NCBI RefSeq assembly: GCF_036785885.1 | Contig: NC_092329.1 | Location: 4,650,001 to 4,714,000, forward strand | Direction: 5' to 3' | DNA from: Coffea arabica | Lineage: Eukaryota > Streptophyta > Magnoliopsida > Gentianales > Rubiaceae | Length of the DNA stretch: 64,000 nt | In this document: positions 56,832 through 64,000 of the stretch, one piece after another | Numbering within the stretch: position 1 is the stretch's first letter | Layout: every line of letters begins with the position of its first letter | The notes under the pieces: model-generated | Database searches by the model: none | Seen by the model: the letters and a program-made list of their open reading frames with translations, nothing else | What the model was told of the DNA's origin: nothing | Translations under genes and position numbers: made by a program

Positions 56832-59059
56832 CACCAAAGGACAAGAAGGAGCAGCCTGGCTTCTTGCGACGGCACATCCATCCCCTTCATCGAATTTTAT
56901 CAATTAGATTCAGTTAGTACAAGGAAATTCTCTCTAACTCTATCCCATCGCAAAGGAAATCGGGAATAGATTAAAGATCTCCCATTTTCTTTCAATGATG
57001 ACAAGTTATGTTCTTCATTCTCATTTCTCAATCAAGAATTTCATTTTACATCTCTCCCTTACTTTGCCTACTTTTACAGATTGCAACTTGTGCCCATTTT
57101 ACATTGGAAGAATCTTGAATTCGATAAAGAGCTAACCTTCGAAACAAAAGAGGGTAGACTTTCATTTCAGGAATCATTCCTTTTACACTGTCTCGGCATT
57201 GTTATCCTATTGCGTTTGTGCGCTCGAAATTTGATTTGAGCCCTCTTGTTTGTTCGGGTAGAATAGATCATATAATGTTCTTGTTTTTTTCGACGTGTGT
57301 CTAGCTCCATGCTATAAAGTTCTTCACTTGAGGATACAAAGGTACCCAAGTGTTTATAGTCTCATTGGTTTCTGTAAAGGGGATGCGGCCGTCAGCTGTA
57401 AGGCACAATCTAAAAGCGTCCTGCCTTTACTTTGTTGACCAAAACCAGGCTCGGCCAGATTATGCACAATGCTAAACTGTGGCTGCTAGAGCTTTGTAAT
57501 TGTATTCGAGAAGAGTAATGTGAATTTTCAGTTTAGTGGCTCTACTGATGATATTACACAACGGTTGTGGTCCAAAGTCAGAGCTCTTAGTCTCTGGAGA
57601 TATCAGATTCCTTAACTCTGCTTGATTGCCATCCCAGTTCAACAATCCATAATGTTCCTCTGTCTAATGGTCAAGCCTCGACTTATCTATGATATCGTCA
57701 AGGCCTCAAAATATTCTTAGGATCATGAATTCCAACTTCCAAGCAAGCCAATGACCTTAAAAGGTTCTTCTTTGCGCGTAAATCTTAGTCTCCACATAGC
57801 GCTGCTCATTTTCACCATGCATGTACATATTTTAAGCTGCTCTTAAGTACACAATACTGGTGATACCAAAATTTTGAACTTATAGTTTTTGAACACTACA
57901 AAAAGGAAAATGAAACTTTGAACTTATAGTTTTTGAACACTACAAAAAGGAAAATGAAACTTCTCAGAGGGGTAATTTAGTGCATAACCTATAGCATAAA
58001 CAGATAACCAACGAATGTTTAGTAAATCATTCTAGTGAGACAGGTGCTGCTGTTCTTTTCTCTGCCTCCAGATATGAAGACTGGCAAGAATAAGATGTCT
58101 CCAGCATTTTATGCTGGAGTTCAACTAGTCTTTGAATTAATCTGAAGCAACTTGTTCAGATGTTTGATGTTATACACATATAATGATTTTCATCAAGAAC
58201 AATGGCCAATGTCTTCAAAACTGTTTAGAGTCTCTTTAATATTTCCCGTGGAAACTTCTCAAAGGACTAAGCAGATATGTACTGGTTAACAAAACTTCAA
58301 CTAGAAGGTGATTGAGAGGTTCAGATGCTCATCATTCAGTCCCAAATAAGGAAGATCTTCTCAACGGTATGCAGAGGTTCATTTCCTCTTCCCCTACCTC
58401 AGATAAAACAGCTTCCTGTCATTAGCACCTCCACCGGAACTTCTTAGTAAATATCAAGTGAGCACCTATTCATCCAACTCAAAACCAATTGGTAATGAGT
58501 GGAGCTTTTGTTAATAGTTTGAAAGTCCTTAGGCATGTCGGATGCTGTCCCTTGACATCAAAGGACCCTACTATTCCCAGAGACCATATACCAACGTTTT
58601 CTGGAATGTGTCATCTTAAGATACGCTTTTCTTTTTCCTTTTTTTTCCCAAGAGAGAAAGCATCTTCTCTGCGGTGAGAATGGATTCTGTTAACTGAAAT
58701 GAATTTCATGATCAACTAAATCATCTGAGTTTCAGATGTCTTGGGGGGCTTTTTTCACTATTATTTTCCCTTCAAGTGCTTCTTTCATTCGCATCGTCAA
58801 GCTCAAGTTCCTCTAAAGACAAGTGTATTTGCCTAGGCAGAATGTAACCACAGGCATAGCAGAACAAATAGGCTGTTGCTTTATTTTCCAGGCACATTAC
58901 GCAAGTAGATTAGAGATTCACTTTGCCTCCTACACTATTTACCTTACAAATACAAGACTCTGAAATATAATGTTGCAGCTGTAGCGGGTAACAAGAAAAG
59001 TATAGGAGTCTTCTTGTGCCCAGATATGGATACCAACATGCACATGTGAAAGTATTTTT
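56832..59059. other. Intergenic region between two convergent genes
   Basis: No gene is seen. It includes the 3' ends of the P450 gene (+) and the thioredoxin-like gene (-), plus a 44-bp tandem duplication at 57873-57960. Confidence 0.45.
57873..57960. repeat. Tandem duplication, 44-bp period, two copies
   Basis: The unit beginning 'tttgaacttatagtttttg' and ending 'aggaaaatgaaac' occurs twice without visible change (57873-57916 and 57917-57960), so the duplication is recent. Confidence 0.85.
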
Positions 59060-60289
59060 TCAGAGCCTACCCAGATTAGCTAAAGCATCTTCACTAGGTG
59101 CACTGGTGTATTTAAGAATGGCTGCCAGTATCCTTTCTTTGTCTCTGGTTTGCAAAGGCCTCCAACAGCGTTCCATTCTTGTAAAAGTGGAAAAGGGGCA
59201 CTGACTGCATGAAATAGGTGAAGGCTGTTAGAGAAGTTTGCGTATGGTAAAGTGCTCCAACTGCAAGGAGAGATGTGAAATTTTCCATTTTGGATAATGA
59301 TGCAGTTGAATGTAATCATAATGTTCCCTCAAACAAAGATGAACAAGCTTTGTTTGTCCTCAGATTTTTCAACACTAGTGGCAAATGTAACTGAAATGTT
59401 TTAAACCTGATTTGATGCTTCCAACTACTAAGTTCACATCCAAACTCATGAATTACAAGAAAACTGTCTTAAAACAATATACCCTTATTCGCAGTCGTTC
59501 AGCAACCTCAGATTCTTCATCATATTCATTTATTACCTGCAGAAGCTATCACAAATAAGTACTCTAATTTGATTGAATTGGATAGAAAAATGCAAAATAT
59601 TCATGCTGTTGCTTACCGATTTTAACCTTTTCTCAAAAAACTAAACACTTACTTTTTCTAAACTTATTGGAAGCAGCATTAACGTGCAAAATGTATTCTC
59701 AAGTTATAAATACTAAGCAGCTATATATCTGGTAAGCATCTTTCATGTTTATCAACAATGTTCTTTACCTTTTGAAATCAAGTAAAACAAAATAAACTAC
59801 AAGGTTGAAAAAATTGCTCACATTGTGCTTCAAGAATATAACTGGTGCCTCTTGATCACCAGATCCCTTACATAATTTAGCAAAACCTTGCTCTATGTAC
59901 TTGCAACTGCCACAAGAAGTCCGGTAGAAGTCTACAACAACTAAAGTATTTGTTTTCTCGGCCTTTTCAAGGATTTGGAAGAATTCTTCATTGGTTTGGA
60001 ATTCCTTCACACAATCAACAGGGCAAAGCTCATCATCTTCATCAGATAATTCTTCATCATTTTCACTAGTTGCAGCCTTGGTTTTTATAGATCGAATCGT
60101 GCTATTTGGGGTCGATAGGACCAAATCTGTATGTCTACATGAAAATCTTGGATTCATAGGACATAATTCTGCAATTTTCCTCTCTAATAATGGATTGGAA
60201 ACAATTTGAATTGCTCTTATTAGATGCCTGTGAGGTTGCCCACCAGAACTGGAAGAGACAGCCTGGCAAAACACTCCCAGCTTTTGCAT
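59060..60289 (-). CDS. Plastid thioredoxin-like protein with CGSC site; last exon frameshifted
   Basis: A thioredoxin-fold protein close to the plant thioredoxin-like 4 group (predicted chloroplast), which carries the redox pair in a CGSC context. Minus-strand exons: 60289-59822, 59536-59483, and 59204 to a stop. Exon 1 (156 residues) has a Ser/Gln-rich leader fitting a transit peptide, an acidic run (ENDEELSDEDDE), and VVVDFYRTSCGSCKYIEQGF with Cys126 and Cys129. Exon 2 reads VINEYDEESEVAERLRIR. Exon 3 reads VPLFHFYKNGTLLEAFA and then shifts: one extra base in 'gcaaacc' (about 59145-59152) leads to a TAA at 59114-59112 (204 aa). The family frame, which would carry RDKERILAAILKYTSAP, stays open to a TGA at 59062-59060. 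The catalytic part is intact but the final helix is lost. Exon joins are from GT/AG and phase. It may be a recent null or hypomorphic allele, or an assembly error. Confidence 0.82.
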
Positions 60290-61433
60290 GGCAGCATACA
60301 GCAATTCTTCGAAAAAGAACCGTACAATTCATCCAACAGGTGAAGTTTTCTTGAGGGAATCCTTTGGCCTCCCGAAACTTTAGTCATGCCTGGCAGCTGG
60401 CATATCAGCACCCGTTATATGCTTCATCTTTTAACTTGCTTCCAGATTTTTTAACATGCAGGTACCTTTCAGAGAAATAACAAAAATCAAGCAGCTGACC
60501 ATGAATCACATCATGCTCAAGCAATACCATTGGTCGGGCCAATTAAGGGGGTTTCAAAGACAAAAGTACGAAGAAGATATATAACCTACCACGGCTGAAA
60601 ATTTTTTAGGGGGAATACAAGAATGCAGCTAGTTTGCATAGTTAGAAAAGTGAAACAAATGGTACCATATTGACAGAAAAAAGTAGACTATCAAGCGTAA
60701 TTTCGCGTTGGGAAAACCGAGCAGAAATATAAATAGTAGTACAAACTAAGTTTTCCTTCACGTAAAAAAGTACAAGAAAATGGAGAGACAGCAGAACAAG
60801 ATTAGACTCGTATAAATGGTCACATTCACATATGCAGCCCCATCAGTTTTAAAGCAGTTCGCATTTGGAACTCTATAACTTCTATCCTTGCATCGCAAAT
60901 CTGCGAGTATATTAATCTTCTTTTTGATTGATAGAAATTTCATTGCATAACATATTGCACAAAACATAATGATTTTAGGTCAGAATAACGTCTAAACAGC
61001 AGGAAATGCTAAGTTTCAATTATATCCGTCCCCTTAAATTTTAGACCCTTGGGCGATATTTTTGCCATCAGAGTTCAAAACAGAAACATAACACGTTGGC
61101 TCTCATATAAAAGCAATATTGTGGTCTTGCACATGAAGATATGAATGAAGACTGCAATTATCAAAGTAGAAACAAGATGGGTTTCATGTAAGCTCCACTA
61201 TGCATGCGATTCATCAAAACTGAAGCCAGTTTAATCCACTTATAGCATCTAGAAACATCAACGTCCAGCCCCGTTTCTCTTTTTATCAATTTACCAGGCA
61301 AAAGCATCAGTTCAAATGTTCAATACAAACAAGCATAACAGGGTCTAGCAAATAAAGCTCGAACTCGATATAAAAACCACTGCAGAAAACAGCCGAGAGA
61401 AAATAATAGATTTGAGCAGAAATTACCACTTAC

Positions 61434-61500
61434 CAGTTCTATCTCTCCTTTTCAGTTTGCGCGCGAGATCAACAAAGGAGTAGCAGTACTTGATTACCAG
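61434..61500 (-). other. Possible non-coding first exon of the thioredoxin-like gene
   Basis: On the minus strand a GC-richer leader ends AACTG followed by GTAAGTGG, a near-consensus splice donor at 61433-61427. This suggests a 5' UTR exon and a roughly 1-kb intron ending shortly before the ATG at 60289. Confidence 0.35.
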
Positions 61501-61725
61501 AAATTGTTAACTATTTGTTCTTTATTTTTGTTTTCGGATAAGATAAATACGATTGGCCAATATCACTTGCACGTTGTAATTTCAACTACTACTGCAATGG
61601 CTAGTCAATCAGACAATGCTTGGAAAGTCTATTTTGCAATTTGCCACCTCGTTTGTACTTGTTTTCTCAATCAATCCCACGAATGTTTCTTTTGACCACC
61701 CTTTTTTTCCACCTGGGATCCTCGG

Positions 61726-62545
61726 TAGGGATGGCAACGGGGCGGGGTTGGGGCGGGGGTCCCCTCCCCCGTCCCCCGCCCCGTTGCCTATTAGTTCCCC
61801 CGTCCCCCGCCCCGTCCCCCGCCTCCTGCTCCCCCGCCCCGCCCCGCCCCCGCCCCGTTTCCCCCGCGGGTGCCCCCGCGGGGTTAATACAATTTTATTA
61901 TATAATTTTATTATAATTAAATTTTAATAAATAATCAAGTACTAAAATATCAACGCATCACCAAATTATTATTCATTGTAATTTTACAATTGAAACTCAT
62001 AAAAACAATCAAACAGAAGTTATTTGAATACAATCCAATATGATGAAATAAATATAACTAAAATAGTCAAGTTTTCACTTTTAGTACAAATGCAATCACT
62101 AATTCATTATTGTGTTTGTGCTTTTTTTTTAGAAAAAAGTGTTATTCTATTAAGTGTAATTAGAAATTTAGTATAAATATATTAGTAAATTTAGTATAAC
62201 TAATTAATAAATTCTATTAGTAAACATGTAGAATTATTCATATAATTGATAATATCAATTATATTACATAAACTAACATACATTATATAATATATCTAAC
62301 TAATAATATCATTATCATAAGTTTATAACTAATTAACTTACATGTTATATATAATTATATATATTTTTATATTTTTTTTTGTTTTGCGGGGGGCGGGGCG
62401 GGGGATGGGGCGGGGGTATACTCCCCCGCCCCCCGCCCCGTTTCTAAGCGGGGGGAAAAAATTCCCCCCCGCCCCCGCCCCACCCCCCGCCCCAACCCCC
62501 GCCCCGAGAGCCCCCCGCGGGCACCCGCCCCCATTGCCATCCCTA
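61726..62545. mobile_element. hAT-like non-autonomous element with G-rich ends (820 bp)
   Basis: Ends TAGGGATGGCAACGGGGCGG on the left and, in reverse complement, TAGGGATGGCAATGGGGGCG on the right. The flanking 8-bp direct repeats are ATCCTCGG at 61718-61725 and 62546-62553. An 8-bp target duplication fits hAT elements. About 150 bp at each end are extremely G/C-rich; the middle (about 61885-62380) is very AT-rich. No transposase. The matching unfilled site ATCCTCGG occurs once in the inverted arm at 63795-63802. Confidence 0.82.
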
Positions 62546-63818
62546 ATCCTCGGTGACAAAGTTTTCTATGTCAACTCAATGTCACCTATAATATTTTGCC
62601 AAGTGCCCTGTTATTATTTGCACTTTAATTTTCTAATAATTCAACTGGTTTTATTTAACACAAGTTTTTTTTATTCTCTAAAACTTTGAACCAAACCAAA
62701 CCAACCGGTCTAATTCCATTCATCATTGATTGCCTTCGAACAAAATTGCACAGGAACTCTTTTTGATGTTGATTGCTTTGAAAAAGCCAAAAAGAGAAAA
62801 TTCCCTGAAACTAGTGTGCTGAAAATTCCGAAATGGTGACTTGCACCGCTGCTGGAAATTCTTTCAGCTATATTGTTGGCTGATTCCGATGAGCTCCACA
62901 CTTCAACGACGTCATCCTTTTGATTCCTCCACCAGCTCCGCCAATTAAGAAAGATAACACTGCTCCAAGTAAATGTACCTTCTCTCAAAGGAGGACGTAA
63001 ATCTGGTGCCCAGTTTTGCAGTTCCCGGCTGATGCCCAATTGAATAGCACCAACCTGACCTGCTCCGAGGAGTGCCCAATAGCAATTAGCTGATAACAAA
63101 AGAAAATTGCTAAAGTTGAATTGAATCATCAAATAACTCGTCCTAGGCAGGTAGAATGATTCCACACACAGCTTGCATGATTAAGGAACCACGTGGTTTT
63201 AAATTTGCTCGAAAAATTAATCCCACGGTAAGGACTAAAACCTCAAACACCACCAACCAACCTCCCAAAAGAGACCCCCAAAAAAAAGCAATAATAATCA
63301 AAGAAGAAAGACTGAAGCAGAGCTAAGTTACATCAAAGAAACACTGGGGTTTCATTGGTTATCAAAGAGCCGCAGACATAGCCGCCGAAAGCTTTAATTT
63401 GAGGACTTCCTGAATAGGTCTTGTCAATTTGCTTCAACAGTCGAAGGCTACAGTTTTAGCTTATTAGGCAACGGTTGAAGCTTTCAGGGACTTTTTCACT
63501 TTTTGACTTTGTTCAAAGCAATCAACGATGAAAAGGTTTGGACTTTGGAGGCACTTTTGTTTAGGGTTATCTTTTTCTTTTTCCTAAAGCAATCGATCTT
63601 GAGTGGTTGCTGTACAAAAGTATTGGTAATGGAATTAGATCGGTTGGTTTGGTTTGATTCAAAGTTTTAGAGGATAGAAAAAACTTGTGTTAAACCAAAC
63701 CAGTTGAATTATTAGAAAATTAAAGTGTAAATAATAACAGGACACTTGGCAAAATATTATAGGTAGCATTGGGTTGGCATAGAAAACTTTGTCACCGAGG
63801 ATCCCAAGTGCTTTTTTT
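62546..63818. repeat. Inverted-repeat structure flanking an unidentified interior
   Basis: Left arm (about 61703-61725 continuing at 62546-62728) and right arm (about 63628-63818) are inverted copies. Both carry 'atcctcggtgacaaagtttt', 'ttattatttgcactttaatt' or close variants, and 'caaaccaaaccaacc'. A second shorter pair lies inside ('gttgattgctttgaa' at about 62766 and, inverted, at about 63515). The interior, about 62730-63600, is not repetitive by eye. A 151-codon open stretch on the minus strand (62710-63165) has no family I recognise. Confidence 0.6.
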
Positions 63819-63897
63819 CCCTCCTTTTGTGGTAGAAGCAAGAGTTACGTTTCTTTCAACTGAATACTAGACATTACCATTACTCCGTTGCCACGAG

Positions 63898-64000
63898 CTG
63901 TTTGGATAGGATATTATTTGGAATAATATTTTAAAAAAATACTATATATGTTTTGTAATATAATATATATGAGATAAGATAGTGATTAAAAAATAAAATA
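63898..64000. mobile_element. GTTTGGATA-ended MITE, partial at right edge
   Basis: 'gtttggatag' followed by 'attatttggaataatattt' matches the left end of the MITE family seen at 27567 and 31225-31560. The rest lies outside the window. Confidence 0.5.

Noticed and set aside
60302..60304. Upstream start for the thioredoxin-like protein
   Set aside because: The codon there is TTG; the first ATG in frame is at 60289-60287.
61616..62689. Proline/glycine/arginine-rich open frames of about 70-115 codons
   Set aside because: They lie in the G/C-rich ends of the hAT-like element and reflect its composition, not a gene.

Overview
This is nuclear DNA of a flowering plant, a core eudicot. The genes carry many short phase-matched introns with GT..AG ends in AT-rich DNA, the products are plant-specific (a clade II glutamate-receptor-like channel, a CYP707A ABA 8'-hydroxylase, a COR27/COR28-type cold/clock protein, a plastid thioredoxin-like protein), and the spacers are full of SINEs and MITEs. 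The dispersed MITE with GTTTGGATA ends reminds me of asterid, possibly Rubiaceae, genomes, but that is only an impression. No bacterial, phage, organellar or CRISPR sequence was seen.

Layout. (1) 1-12.6 kb is a tandem glutamate-receptor-like (GLR) cluster, all on the + strand: the last exon of one copy runs in from the left edge (1-336), then a 5'-truncated frameshifted copy (3322-4501), a relic of a GLR first exon split by a SINE (about 7418-7499 and 7863-7905), and one intact five-exon gene of 895 aa (8445-12276). A dead F-box/LRR gene on the minus strand (853-2060), split by a MITE, lies between copies. (2) 12.7-17 kb is AT-rich spacer with an inverted-repeat MITE and two SINEs. (3) 17.3-23.9 kb holds an intact 12-exon NDR-type AGC protein kinase (526 aa). 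(4) 24-28 kb is MITE-rich spacer. (5) 28.6-30.6 kb holds a 249-aa COR27/COR28-like gene whose upstream DNA carries a cluster of evening elements and a CRT/DRE core. (6) 31.9-33.4 kb is a PIF/Harbinger-like non-autonomous element with an extremely AT-rich core. (7) 34.3-37.0 kb holds a COQ10-type START-domain gene (268 aa). (8) 37-54 kb is gene-poor: a second copy of the inverted-repeat MITE, a 100-bp hairpin, SINE relics and two unassigned exon-like pieces. (9) 54.2-56.8 kb holds a nine-exon CYP707A gene (485 aa). (10) 59.06-60.29 kb holds a plastid thioredoxin-like gene on the minus strand with a frameshift in its last exon. (11) 61.7-63.8 kb is an inverted-repeat structure with a G-rich-ended hAT-like element inserted in one arm.

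The genes are independent transcription units and no operon-like system is present. The cold/clock gene, the ABA catabolism gene and the GLR channel are all stress-signalling genes, but nothing in the sequence links them. I found no clearly new biochemical system. The strongest unusual observations are structural: an hAT-like element whose unfilled site survives in a paired inverted arm; the same AT-rich core inside two transposons with unrelated ends; a SINE with a 15-bp target duplication inside a GLR exon relic; the clustered evening elements; and the truncating frameshift in the thioredoxin-like gene. Exon boundaries were worked out by hand from GT/AG sites, reading phase and family knowledge. 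No alignment or database search was run.
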